NCBI GenBank assembly: GCA_023387235.1
Contig: JAEWIJ010000068.1
Coordinates: forward strand, 1 to 63,944
Reading direction: 5' to 3'
Length of the DNA: 63,944 nucleotides
Source of the DNA: Pseudomonadota bacterium
Lineage (GTDB): Bacteria > Pseudomonadota > Alphaproteobacteria > Rhizobiales > Hyphomicrobiaceae
The position numbers were made by a program, and so were the translations under genes. Positions 34,182-42,268 of the stretch are shown piece by piece. The notes beneath the pieces are model-generated. The model was not told the DNA's origin and searched no databases. It worked only from the letters and a program-made list of their open reading frames with translations. Position 1 is the first letter of the stretch, and each line of letters starts with the position of its first letter.

Positions 34182-34407
34182 TGCTCCGCCGGCACAGATG
34201 GAGACCCGTCGGGCGGTCGCCGGCCGGCGTGTCCGAGCGGCCCAATCCACAGCCGGCGCCTGACTATTTCCGCTGATGCGTTGACCCTACCCCCCGACTC
34301 AGGGCCCGATTACAGCGGGCGTGGGATGGGGGTCGTCCATCCTGCCTCCGCAGGGAGGCAGGTCGTGCCCGTGTAGGCAGGTCCTCCGGGGGAGCTTGGG
34401 GGTTATC

Positions 34408-35256
34408 GTGGAACGCAATCTGGCTAGCCATGCACCGCAGCGTAAGCGCGGCGGTTTGCCACGCCATTACGTTGCGCTGTGGGTCGTGCTGTCGAGCATG
34501 GCCCTGACGTATCTCGTCACGCTCTCCGTGCGCCCGGATCTGGCCGAGGGGTTCGGCGACCAGGTCGCGACGCTCGTCGGCATCGAGCCGCGTGCGAACG
34601 ACGCGGGTGCGCGCGAGGCTCAGGACGAGCAGACGCGCGCCGACATCGAGGCGTTGCGCAGCGCGCTTGATGCCGTCCAGCGCGAGGCGGCGGCACTTCG
34701 CGCCAAGTCTGCCGCGAGCGAAGAGCAGAGGCAGGACCTCGCCGCGCGGCTCGCGGCGGTCGAAGGCCAGCGGACGGCCGAGCAAGGGCTGCCGATCGCG
34801 ACGGCGAGCGTGAACCGTGGTCCGCTGGACGGACCGGCGACACGTCCCGATGCGCTCCCGGGCCGCGCGGTCGACGGCCATGTCGTCGACGTGCCGCGCG
34901 AGGCGGAGCTTCCCGAACGCAAACCGCCGACGCGCGAGAGCGATCGCGTCACATTCGGTGCGCCGCAGGTGAAGCCCGCGGCGACGGCACCCGAAAGCCC
35001 GCGCGGTGTGCAGATCGCCACTGGTCCATCCGTCGATGCGCTTCGCCTGAGCTGGATGCTGCTCTCCGAGCGCCACAAGGAAGTCCTGAGGAACTACGAG
35101 GCGCGTTTCGTGCCTGCCACGGGCGGCAAGGCACCGACCTACCGCCTTATCGCAGGGCCGATCGAGAGCACCAGCGCCGCCAATCGCGTGTGTGGTGAGC
35201 TGCGCGCGCGCCGCGTGACGTGCGGTGTCTCGGCCTTCGGCGGCGAACCGCTTTAA
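34408..35256 (+). CDS. Membrane-anchored protein with coiled coil and C-terminal SPOR-like domain
   Basis: The 282-residue product starts with about 20 cytoplasmic residues, one membrane helix (YVALWVVLSSMALTYLVTL), then a periplasmic coiled coil (about 75-130). A Pro-rich linker and a C-terminal domain of about 75 residues follow; the domain holds YRLIAGPIESTSAANRVCGELRARRV and resembles SPOR. SPOR domains bind denuded glycan strands at division sites. The start is GTG 34408 because no in-frame ATG gives a sensible cytoplasmic tail and G-rich sequence precedes it. Function beyond envelope or division association is inferred. Confidence 0.8.
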   Translation: MERNLASHAPQRKRGGLPRHYVALWVVLSSMALTYLVTLSVRPDLAEGFGDQVATLVGIEPRANDAGAREAQDEQTRADIEALRSALDAVQREAAALRAKSAASEEQRQDLAARLAAVEGQRTAEQGLPIATASVNRGPLDGPATRPDALPGRAVDGHVVDVPREAELPERKPPTRESDRVTFGAPQVKPAATAPESPRGVQIATGPSVDALRLSWMLLSERHKEVLRNYEARFVPATGGKAPTYRLIAGPIESTSAANRVCGELRARRVTCGVSAFGGEPL

Positions 35257-35271
35257 GGTCCGGTGCCGGGC

Positions 35272-35679
35272 TTATGCGGTCATCAAGACCAGCACGGTGG
35301 CCTGGATGAGCAGCACGCCGAGCCAGTAGCCGCCGTCGACGAGCGTTCGCAAGAACGGCGCGCCGTGAAGTGCATTGCTCGCGGCCAGTGTGGTGATCAC
35401 AAAGCCGATCCAGATCATGACGGCTGAGAAGATGCCGCTGCGTAGCGTGAACGGGATGCCGCTGCGCGTGACGTGCACCAGAATGCCGGAGAGCATCACG
35501 GCCATCACGACCTGAGCCATGAACGTGACGACGAGCAGCAAAGGGGTGGGAGCGCCACGGCCATTCTCGCCTCCGCCCGAGCGGGCTGCGAAGAGTCCGT
35601 ACCACAGTCCGCCGAAGATGAAGCCCGCGGCCGCGGCGAGAAGAATGGCGCTGTAGTTGATCATCGAGAGCTGCGTCAT
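35272..35679 (-). CDS. DUF1761 membrane protein
   Basis: The 135-residue protein has four predicted membrane helices and the DUF1761 pattern: an N-terminal NYSAILLAAAAGFIFGGLWYG helix and a later FLRTLVDGGYWLG segment. The family is uncharacterised. ATG 35679 is preferred; ATG 35691 and TTG 35700 are possible, the latter overlapping the upstream methyltransferase stop. It probably forms an operon with that methyltransferase, 17 bases upstream. Confidence 0.8.
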   Translation of the reverse strand: MTQLSMINYSAILLAAAAGFIFGGLWYGLFAARSGGGENGRGAPTPLLLVVTFMAQVVMAVMLSGILVHVTRSGIPFTLRSGIFSAVMIWIGFVITTLAASNALHGAPFLRTLVDGGYWLGVLLIQATVLVLMTA

Positions 35680-35696
35680 GCCCGCTTCCATTTCCC

Positions 35697-36344
35697 TCAA
35701 TCGCGAAGCCGCCAGACGGCCGCCCGCTTGATCTCCGCATCCTCGAGCTCGCGCGTCACCGGCACCTCGTAGTGCGCGACCGCCTCGAAAACATCCGCCG
35801 GAAAATAGCTCCGGCGCGGATCGCCGACGAGCACCGTGCTGCCCTGTGCCGCCTTCCGCCGCACGAATGCCATGACCTGCTCGGCGAGCGGCCGCTCGTA
35901 GAAGAGATCGCCGACCAGAACGATCTCGCCTTGCGGCGCATCAAGGCTCAGCCAGTCGTCGGTGGTCGCGGCGATCGCAACGTCGTTCGCGGCTGCGTTG
36001 AGGCCCATGGCCGCAACAGCCAGCGCATCGATATCCGCAGCCGAGACATGCCGCGCGCAGGCCTTGGCGGCGGCGATGGCGGCAATGCCCGATCCGGCAC
36101 CGATATCGATCACGCCTTTGCCGGCCACGGTCTCGGGACGGTCGAGGATGTGCCGGGCAAGCGCCTGTCCGCCGGCCCAGGCAAAAGCCCAGTACGGTGG
36201 CGGCAGGCCCATCGCGCCGAGCTCCTCTTCGGTCTTGCGCCAGATGGGCAGCGACTCTTCGGCCAGATGAAGCCGGATCTCCGGCACCAGCGGCGGCGCG
36301 AGGAGCCGCGTGTTGGCCAGGATGAAACCGGTTCGATCGATCAT
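35697..36344 (-). CDS. Class I SAM-dependent methyltransferase, ETFB-lysine-methyltransferase/COG3897-like
   Basis: The 215-residue protein has a Rossmann methyltransferase core with SAM loop DIGAGSGIAAIAAAK, acidic strand ADIDALAV and a post-motif GDLFYERPLAEQV. It matches the COG3897 group. A characterised Agrobacterium member of this group methylates lysines of electron-transfer flavoprotein beta and of ribosomal L7/L12. Annotated names such as nicotinamide N-methylase are probably misleading. ATG 36344 is chosen as the first Met before the conserved NTRLLAPPLVPEI segment. It is divergent from gluQ and upstream of the DUF1761 gene. Confidence 0.82.
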   Translation of the reverse strand: MIDRTGFILANTRLLAPPLVPEIRLHLAEESLPIWRKTEEELGAMGLPPPYWAFAWAGGQALARHILDRPETVAGKGVIDIGAGSGIAAIAAAKACARHVSAADIDALAVAAMGLNAAANDVAIAATTDDWLSLDAPQGEIVLVGDLFYERPLAEQVMAFVRRKAAQGSTVLVGDPRRSYFPADVFEAVAHYEVPVTRELEDAEIKRAAVWRLRD

Positions 36345-36466
36345 CGCGTGTCGTCGCCTCGCGGTCCGCGTATCATGATGGTGACGCTGCGTGCGCCAGT
36401 GCTTGCATCGTATCTGCTCGCATAGCATCTCGGACGCTGGCGGCGGCAAGCAAATGAGTTGCGAGG

Positions 36467-37348
36467 ATGACACCTACCGGCAGACCCGTGCTGCGCTTCG
36501 CGCCGAGCCCGAATGGCCCGCTCCATCTCGGGCACGCCCTTTCCGCACTCACGGGCCTCGCGTGGGCGCGCCGGCTCGGCGGACGTTATCTGCTGCGCAT
36601 CGAGGACATCGATCCGGAGCGGTCGAGCGAGGTGCACGTCGAGGGCATCTTCCGCGATCTCGCCTGGCTCGGTGTGCCGTGGGAGGAGCCGGTGCTGCGC
36701 CAATCGCAGCATCTCGACCGCTATGCGGCTGCTGCCGCGCGCCTCGCCGAGATGGGCCTGCTTTATCCCTGCTTCGCGAGCCGCCGCGAGATCGCCGATG
36801 CAAGCGCGGCCGCGGGGACGCCGCGCGATCCCGATGGCGCGCCGCTCTATCCGGGCCTCCATCGGCACATGCCGGCCGTGGACGTCGCGGCGCGTCGGCA
36901 GCGCGGCGAGCCGTTCGTCATGCGGCTCGACATGACGCGTGCGTTGGCGCTGGCTCGCGATCGTCTCGATGGCGGGCCGCTCGATTTCATCGAGCTGGAC
37001 GAGGCCGGCGGTGCGCAGCGTCTCGCCTGCGATCCCGCGCGCTGGGGCGATGTCGTCATCCAGCGCAAGGACGTGCCGACCAGCTACCACCTTTCCGTCG
37101 TCGTGGACGATGCCGAGCAGGGCATCACGCACGTCACGCGCGGGCGGGATCTGCTCGCCGCAACCGACATCCACCGCCTGCTGCAGGTCCTCCTCGGCTT
37201 GCCGGCGCCGGTCTATGCGCATCACCGCCTGATCATGGACGAGAGCGGCCGCAAGCTCGCCAAAAGCGCGCGCGACACGAGCCTCGCTGAGCTCAGAGCC
37301 GGCGGGGCGTCTCCCGCCGATATTCGCCGGATGATCGGGCTCGCCTGA
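36467..37348 (+). CDS. gluQ: Glutamyl-queuosine tRNA(Asp) synthetase
   Basis: GluQRS is a glutamyl-tRNA synthetase paralogue that attaches glutamate to queuosine 34 of tRNA(Asp). The 293-residue protein has the catalytic core only, with HIGH-type HLGH after RFAPSPNGP, the RIEDIDPER motif and a KMSKS-type GRKLAKS. The anticodon-binding half of GltX is missing as expected. Of the Zn-binding residues known in E. coli GluQRS only one Cys remains (YPCFAS); the partner positions read Ala and His. A terminator overlaps its stop codon. Confidence 0.92.
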   Translation: MTPTGRPVLRFAPSPNGPLHLGHALSALTGLAWARRLGGRYLLRIEDIDPERSSEVHVEGIFRDLAWLGVPWEEPVLRQSQHLDRYAAAAARLAEMGLLYPCFASRREIADASAAAGTPRDPDGAPLYPGLHRHMPAVDVAARRQRGEPFVMRLDMTRALALARDRLDGGPLDFIELDEAGGAQRLACDPARWGDVVIQRKDVPTSYHLSVVVDDAEQGITHVTRGRDLLAATDIHRLLQVLLGLPAPVYAHHRLIMDESGRKLAKSARDTSLAELRAGGASPADIRRMIGLA

Positions 37349-37371
37349 TCCGGATTGGATCAGGATCTTTT
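37344..37371 (+). terminator. Terminator of gluQ
   Basis: CCTGATCC and GGATCAGG form an 8-bp stem with a 5-base loop, followed by ATCTTTT. The gluQ stop codon lies within the left arm. Confidence 0.75.
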
Positions 37372-37597
37372 CCACATTGAAATAGGCGGTGCTCACCTTT
37401 AACCGTAATTTGTGCGTACTGAGCGCGCCGTGGTGCGCTTGGAGATGCGCCGTCGAGGGCGTTTCTGCGGGGCACAGCCGACGTCGCGCCGTTGTCACGC
37501 GAACAGGCATTCATACGACCAATGTGGCGGGCCATCTGGATCGCGGGTCTGGCCAACTCGCTCCGTAGGGAAGAACGACAGGGAAGGGAGTTCGGCA

Positions 37598-38386
37598 ATG
37601 TTCCGCATTGCAAGTGCTGTGGCGCTGCTATTCGCGTTGATGATTGCGCCGGCTACGGCGCAGAGAGGGCCGGGCGGCGACCGATGGGTGAACCTCGGCG
37701 AGCAGAAGGTCGGCTTCATGGTCGATCGCGATGTGCTGCGGCTCAATCACAATGAGGACTGGTTCCGCCGCGAAGGGCCGTTCAGCGATCTGCGCCTGAC
37801 CGCCGAGCGCAACGACATTCACATCATGAATGTCCGCGTCGTGTACCTCAACGGTTTCGCCGAGGATTTCCGGGTCGACGGGATGGTGCGAAGCGGGCAG
37901 AGCATCAACATCGATCTGCGCGGCGATCGCAGCTATCTGCGGCAGATCGAGTTCGTCTATCGCTCGAAGCTCAGCTTCAAGGGTGAGGCGCGCTTGCGTG
38001 TCGACGCGCGCGTCGCGCGTCGCGGACCTCCGGGCCCGGGCCCCGCTCCAGGACCTCAGGTCGAGCTGCTCGGCGCGCAGAAGATCGGTTTCGCCGTCGA
38101 TCGCGATGTCCTTCGCGTCGGTCGCCGCGAAGGCCGCTTCAGCCGCATTGCGCTCCGCGCGCTCGATAACGACATCGAGATCCTGGACATGAAAATCTTC
38201 TACAGTGGCCGTGGCGGTCCTCCGGATGACGTCCAGTTCCGCCGGGTGCTGCGTGCGGGCCAGCGCACGGATCCGATCGATCTCCGCGGTAGCGAGCCGC
38301 GCTCGATCGACCGCATCGAGTTCGTTTATCGCGCGCGGCCGAACTTCCGCGGCGCCGCGACGCTCGAGGTCTACGGCGTGAAGTGA
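37598..38386 (+). CDS. Periplasmic protein made of two tandem homologous domains
   Basis: The 262-residue protein has a cleavable signal peptide (cut near TAQ-RG, residue 22). Two related domains of about 100-110 residues follow, joined by a Gly/Pro linker around residues 144-157. Each domain shows the same order: LG-QK-GF-VDRDVLR, then a D-I-I strand, a V-R-GQ-IDLRG segment and an IEFVYR strand. This is an internal duplication, probably of a beta-sandwich. I do not recognise a family with known function. ATG 37598 has an AGGGAAGGGAG site. A strong terminator ends the gene, so it is monocistronic. Confidence 0.75.
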   Translation: MFRIASAVALLFALMIAPATAQRGPGGDRWVNLGEQKVGFMVDRDVLRLNHNEDWFRREGPFSDLRLTAERNDIHIMNVRVVYLNGFAEDFRVDGMVRSGQSINIDLRGDRSYLRQIEFVYRSKLSFKGEARLRVDARVARRGPPGPGPAPGPQVELLGAQKIGFAVDRDVLRVGRREGRFSRIALRALDNDIEILDMKIFYSGRGGPPDDVQFRRVLRAGQRTDPIDLRGSEPRSIDRIEFVYRARPNFRGAATLEVYGVK

Positions 38387-38410
38387 GCCGTCAGCGGCTG
38401 AAATAAATAG

Positions 38411-38440
38411 GGCGGCGTCCTTCGCGGGACGCCGCCTTTT
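38411..38440 (+). terminator. Strong intrinsic terminator
   Basis: GGCGGCGTCC and GGACGCCGCC form a perfect 10-bp stem with a 6-base loop, followed by TTTTG. It ends the duplicated-domain protein gene. Confidence 0.88.
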
Positions 38441-38474
38441 GCATGAGCTGACCGCTCACGGCGAACGCTACAGG

Positions 38475-38506
38475 TCCCTTCTCCCCGTAAGAACGGGGAG
38501 AAGGGA
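38475..38506. repeat. Family 1 palindromic repeat, single unit
   Basis: TCCCTTCTCCCCGT faces ACGGGGAGAAGGGA around a short loop. The left flank GCGAACGCTACAG is shared with the copy at 61231-61264. It lies 5 bases from the stop of the minus-strand Grx-DinB gene. Confidence 0.85.
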
Positions 38507-38510
38507 TATT

Positions 38511-39311
38511 TTATGCTGCCACGAACGGCTTTTCGTCGTCCCAGACCTTCACCGGCATCGGCAGGCCTTCCCAGATCGTATCGGGAAGCGGGCTGTCCGG
38601 CATGACGCCGAGCGTCTGAAGGAGCAGCGTATACTGGCGCACGTGCTGCCCCGAGTGCCATGTCGTGCGCTCGAAGAACTCGTGCTTGGACTGGTCGCCG
38701 TAGTAGACCTTGGCCTTGTCCTGAAAATTCGTCTTCGCGCCCTCGGCCTGCCACCACGCATCGAGGCGGCGCCAGACATCCTCGCCGTAGGCCATCACCT
38801 TGGCCTTGCTGTCCATCTCCGGGGGCGGCACGCGATTGTACGCGCCCTCTTTCAGCGGCTCGCCGTCGACCTCGTGCTCGAGCCACGCGTCGGCGATGTT
38901 GAAGATGTGATAGGCGAGCTGGGCGTACGTGCGCGGCCGGTTCGGGAGGAAATTGTTGATCTTCTCCTCTGGCATCTGGCCGAAGAAGCGCCGCGCCGCC
39001 GCCTGGACCTCGGTCAGCCGGCGCATGAGCTCGGCCGGCGGGTGGATCTTCGTGCCGCCATAAGGAATGCCGGCGACGCGGGCGACATCGCGCAAAACCT
39101 GTCCGTTGGCGGAATCATTGCCACGGCGAATGATCGGCACGGTGCGATAGCCGAGCGCGGCCAGCTCCTCCATGGCGCCTTTCTCCTCGAGCACGTTCAC
39201 CGACGTGAACGGCACGCCATGGCGCTGGAGAAATTCCTTCATGCGCAGGCAGCTCGTGCATCCCGGCTGCCAGAAGGCACGGATTTCTGGGGCGGCAGTC
39301 TCAGTGGCCAT
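38511..39311 (-). CDS. Glutaredoxin-DinB fusion protein
   Basis: The 266-residue protein joins two known folds. Residues 9-85 are a glutaredoxin/NrdH-like domain with a C18-T-S-C21 redox site and the cis-Pro motif TVP (57-59). Residues about 95-240 are a DinB-like four-helix bundle with a likely metal triad His135, His219 and His223. DinB-fold enzymes use low-molecular-weight thiols in several cases, so a thiol-dependent transferase or isomerase is plausible but unproven. ATG 39311 follows a GGGAGAA ribosome site. The gene is divergent from the aminotransferase. Confidence 0.83.
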   Translation of the reverse strand: MATETAAPEIRAFWQPGCTSCLRMKEFLQRHGVPFTSVNVLEEKGAMEELAALGYRTVPIIRRGNDSANGQVLRDVARVAGIPYGGTKIHPPAELMRRLTEVQAAARRFFGQMPEEKINNFLPNRPRTYAQLAYHIFNIADAWLEHEVDGEPLKEGAYNRVPPPEMDSKAKVMAYGEDVWRRLDAWWQAEGAKTNFQDKAKVYYGDQSKHEFFERTTWHSGQHVRQYTLLLQTLGVMPDSPLPDTIWEGLPMPVKVWDDEKPFVAA

Positions 39312-39514
39312 GAGCGTTCTCCCGGTTTGGATTGTTTGTCCGGACAGTAGCGGGCAAATCCGCTCGGAAGCAAGGCGCGGGAGCCCTGCGCGGGCGCATG
39401 GCAGCTCGGCCCTCCCCACGCGCTTGCCGCCCTCGGCGGCGTCTGCAATGTTGGCTGCAAACGCGCGCACCTGGGACGGGCGTTCACCAACAAACCACGC
39501 GAGGAAATGCCCGC

Positions 39515-40735
39515 ATGATCGACTACGCTCCGCTGCTCCGCGCCAACCTTCCGGCGGCTGCCCCCAAGTACAACGGTTTTCCAAAATACAACTTCGTCGG
39601 CGGCCACAATGATGCGAACAGCATTCCGGTGGACGATCTGATCGCGGCGGCGAGCAAGGTCCTGAAGCGCGAAGGCTCGACGCTCGCGACGTACGGCCTG
39701 CAGAGCGGTCCACAGGGCTATCGCCCGCTGCGCGAGTTCCTGTCGAAGAAGCTCGGCCGCGAGGCCGGCATCACCTGCGCGGCCGACGATATCCTCGTGA
39801 CGGGCGGATCGCAGCAGGCGCTCGAGCTCATCAACGCGCTGCTGCTCGAGAAGGGCGATACGATCATCGTAGAGGAGGCGAGCTATGGCGGCTTCCTGAC
39901 GCGCGTGAAGCGCTTCGGCGTCAACATGGTGCCGCTGCCGCTCGACAAGGAGGGCCTCGACGTCGAAGCTCTCGGGCGCATCCTCGCCGATCTCAAGGCG
40001 AAGGGCATCCGGCCGAAATATCTCTACACGATCCCGACGGTGCAGAACCCGACGGCGAGCGTTCTGCCCCTCGATCGGCGTCAGGCCGTGATCAAGCTCT
40101 GCGAGAGCTATGGCGTGCCGATCCTCGAGGACGAGTGCTATTCCGATCTCGTCTGGGAAGGCACGCGGCCGCCGGCCATGCGCGGCCTCGCGGGCGACGA
40201 TCGCGTGATCCACGTCGGCTCGTTCTCGAAGTCGATCGCGCCGGCGCTGCGGCTCGGCTACATCGTGGCGGGCTGGCCGCTGATGAGCCGTATCCTGCCG
40301 CTGAAGACGGATTCCGGCACTGGCGCCATCGAGCAAATGGTCATGGCGGAATACTGCGAGGCGCATTTCGACAAGCACGTGGTGGCGCTGCGCAAGACGC
40401 TGAAGCGCAAGCTCGACGTGCTCGTCGAGGCGGTCGGCGCGAATTTTGGTACGGCGGCGGAGTTCGACTATCCGCCGGGCGGCATCTTCCTCTGGATCAA
40501 GCTGCCGGACAGCGTCGATACGGCGAAGCTGTTCCAGGCGGCGGGCAAGGAGGGCGTCTCACTGAATCCGGGAGCGGAGTGGTCCGTCGATCCGGCGCAC
40601 GGCCAGTCGCGGCTGCGCCTGTGCTACGCCAACCCGAGCGAGGAGACCATTCGCGAGGGTGTGGCCAAGCTCGCCGAGATCTGCAACCGCGAGTTCGGCG
40701 TACCGACGCGCATCGCGAACGTCGGGCGGAATTGA
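39515..40735 (+). CDS. PLP-dependent class I/II aminotransferase (2-aminoadipate transaminase-like)
   Basis: The 406-residue protein is a fold-type I aminotransferase with the PLP lysine at Lys239 in GSFSKSIAP, the TIPTVQNPTAS loop and the C-terminal RLRLCYANPSEE substrate-carboxylate Arg. It belongs to the group containing LysN-like 2-aminoadipate and MocR-type aminotransferases, but lacks a GntR DNA-binding domain. ATG 39515 has GAGGAAA upstream and the family starts there. Donor amino acid is unknown. It is followed by a short palindromic repeat. Confidence 0.87.
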   Translation: MIDYAPLLRANLPAAAPKYNGFPKYNFVGGHNDANSIPVDDLIAAASKVLKREGSTLATYGLQSGPQGYRPLREFLSKKLGREAGITCAADDILVTGGSQQALELINALLLEKGDTIIVEEASYGGFLTRVKRFGVNMVPLPLDKEGLDVEALGRILADLKAKGIRPKYLYTIPTVQNPTASVLPLDRRQAVIKLCESYGVPILEDECYSDLVWEGTRPPAMRGLAGDDRVIHVGSFSKSIAPALRLGYIVAGWPLMSRILPLKTDSGTGAIEQMVMAEYCEAHFDKHVVALRKTLKRKLDVLVEAVGANFGTAAEFDYPPGGIFLWIKLPDSVDTAKLFQAAGKEGVSLNPGAEWSVDPAHGQSRLRLCYANPSEETIREGVAKLAEICNREFGVPTRIANVGRN

Positions 40736-40741
40736 GCATAT

Positions 40742-40772
40742 CCCCTCTCCCCGTATTTCACGGGGAGAGGGG
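40742..40772. repeat. Family 1 palindromic repeat, single unit
   Basis: CCCCTCTCCCCGT faces ACGGGGAGAGGGG around TTTC. It starts 7 bases after the aminotransferase stop codon. Confidence 0.85.
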
Positions 40773-40939
40773 AAGTTCCGCGTCTCCTCCACTCCGCTCC
40801 TCCGGCAATTCCGCCCAGTTTGCCGTGGAAAAGCGCAATTCCCCTGTGGAACAATTAGAGAACATATGCTAGGCTGCCGGTTCGTCAAATTGTTGAGCGG
40901 GGGTGCGGTCATGCCGGTTCCTCCGCCGGATGGAAGCCT

Positions 40940-42214
40940 ATGAATCAGCCCGTTATTCACTGCCCGACGTGCAGCACCGAGATCAAGCTGACCGAGTCGC
41001 TCGCGGCTCCGCTGATCGCGGAGACGCGCCGGCAGTTCGAGAAGACGCTCGCGGCCAAGAATGCCGAGGTCGCCAAGCGCGAGGCCGCGCTCAAGTCCAA
41101 AGAGGGCGAGCTCGCCGCGGCCAAAGCCTCTATCGACGAGCAGGTCGCGGCCAAGGTGAAGGCCGAGCGCGCCGCCATCGCGGCCGATGAGGCGAAGAAG
41201 GCGAGGGCTCTGGCAGCGACGGAGCTCGAGCAGAAGACAAAGGATCTAAGCGAGCTGCAGGAGGTGCTGAAACAGCGCGACGCCAAGCTCGCCGAAGCGC
41301 AAGCCGCCCAAGCCGAGCTGATCCGCAAGCAGCGCGAGCTCGATGACGCCCGGCGCGAGATGGAGCTCACCATCGAGAAGAAGGTGCAGGAGTCCCTCAC
41401 TGCGGTGCGCGACAAGGCTAGGCAGGAGGGCGAGGAGGCGTTGAGACTGCGCGTGCTCGAGAAGGAGGAGCAGATTTCCTCCATGCAGCGCCAGATCGAG
41501 GAGCTGAAGCGCAAGGCCGAGCAGGGATCGCAGCAGCTCCAGGGCGAGGTTCAGGAGCTGGAGCTCGAGTCGCTGCTGCGTTCCAAGTTTCCGCTGGATC
41601 TCATCGAGCCGGTGCCGAAGGGCGAGTTCGGCGGTGACGTGCTGCAGCGGGTGCTGGGCGTTTCCGGGCAGGCTTGCGGGACCATTCTGTGGGAATCCAA
41701 GCGAACCAAGAACTGGAGTGACGGCTGGCTCGCCAAGCTGCGTGACGACCAGAGATCCGCCAGCGCCGAGATCGCGCTGCTGATCTCGAATGCCTTGCCG
41801 AAGGGTGTGACGGTATTCGACCACGTGGACGGCATCTGGGTGGCGGAGCACCGATGCGCGATTCCGGTCGCGATCGCCTTGCGACAGTCCTTGATCGAGA
41901 TCGCGAAGGTGCGGCAGGCCGGTGACGGCCAGCAGACCAAGATGGAGCTCGTTTACGAGTACCTGACCGGCCCGCGCTTCCGGCACCGCGTCGAGGCGAT
42001 CGTCGAGAAATTCTCCGACATGCAGGCCGATCTCGACAAGGAGCGCAAGGCCACCATGCGTCTGTGGGCCAAGCGGGAAGCTCAGATCCGAGGCGTCATA
42101 GAGGCCACCGTCGGCATGTACGGCGACCTTCAAGGCATTGCGGGCAAGGCGCTGCAGGAGATCGATGCGCTGTCACCGCCGGCGCTCGAATACCAGAGTG
42201 ATGCCGCCGAATGA
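40940..42214 (+). CDS. DUF2130 protein with zinc-ribbon-like N terminus and nuclease-like C terminus
   Basis: The 424-residue protein opens with a CPTC motif (Cys8, Cys11). A long charged coiled coil (about 28-215) follows, and then the DUF2130 domain. That domain contains a CGTILWESKRTKNWSDGWL stretch whose E-x-K spacing, with an upstream Asp, is like the PD-(D/E)xK nucleases. DUF2130 proteins are suspected DNA-acting nucleases, but no biological role is proven. The gene stands alone between an aminotransferase and the convergent EipA-like gene; no methylase or defence partner is adjacent. Cellular site is cytoplasm. Confidence 0.85.
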   Translation: MNQPVIHCPTCSTEIKLTESLAAPLIAETRRQFEKTLAAKNAEVAKREAALKSKEGELAAAKASIDEQVAAKVKAERAAIAADEAKKARALAATELEQKTKDLSELQEVLKQRDAKLAEAQAAQAELIRKQRELDDARREMELTIEKKVQESLTAVRDKARQEGEEALRLRVLEKEEQISSMQRQIEELKRKAEQGSQQLQGEVQELELESLLRSKFPLDLIEPVPKGEFGGDVLQRVLGVSGQACGTILWESKRTKNWSDGWLAKLRDDQRSASAEIALLISNALPKGVTVFDHVDGIWVAEHRCAIPVAIALRQSLIEIAKVRQAGDGQQTKMELVYEYLTGPRFRHRVEAIVEKFSDMQADLDKERKATMRLWAKREAQIRGVIEATVGMYGDLQGIAGKALQEIDALSPPALEYQSDAAE

Positions 42215-42268
42215 CGTGGTGTCGGCGTGCGCAGGCCTCGTCCCGAATAGCGGCGGTCTATTGCCTGC

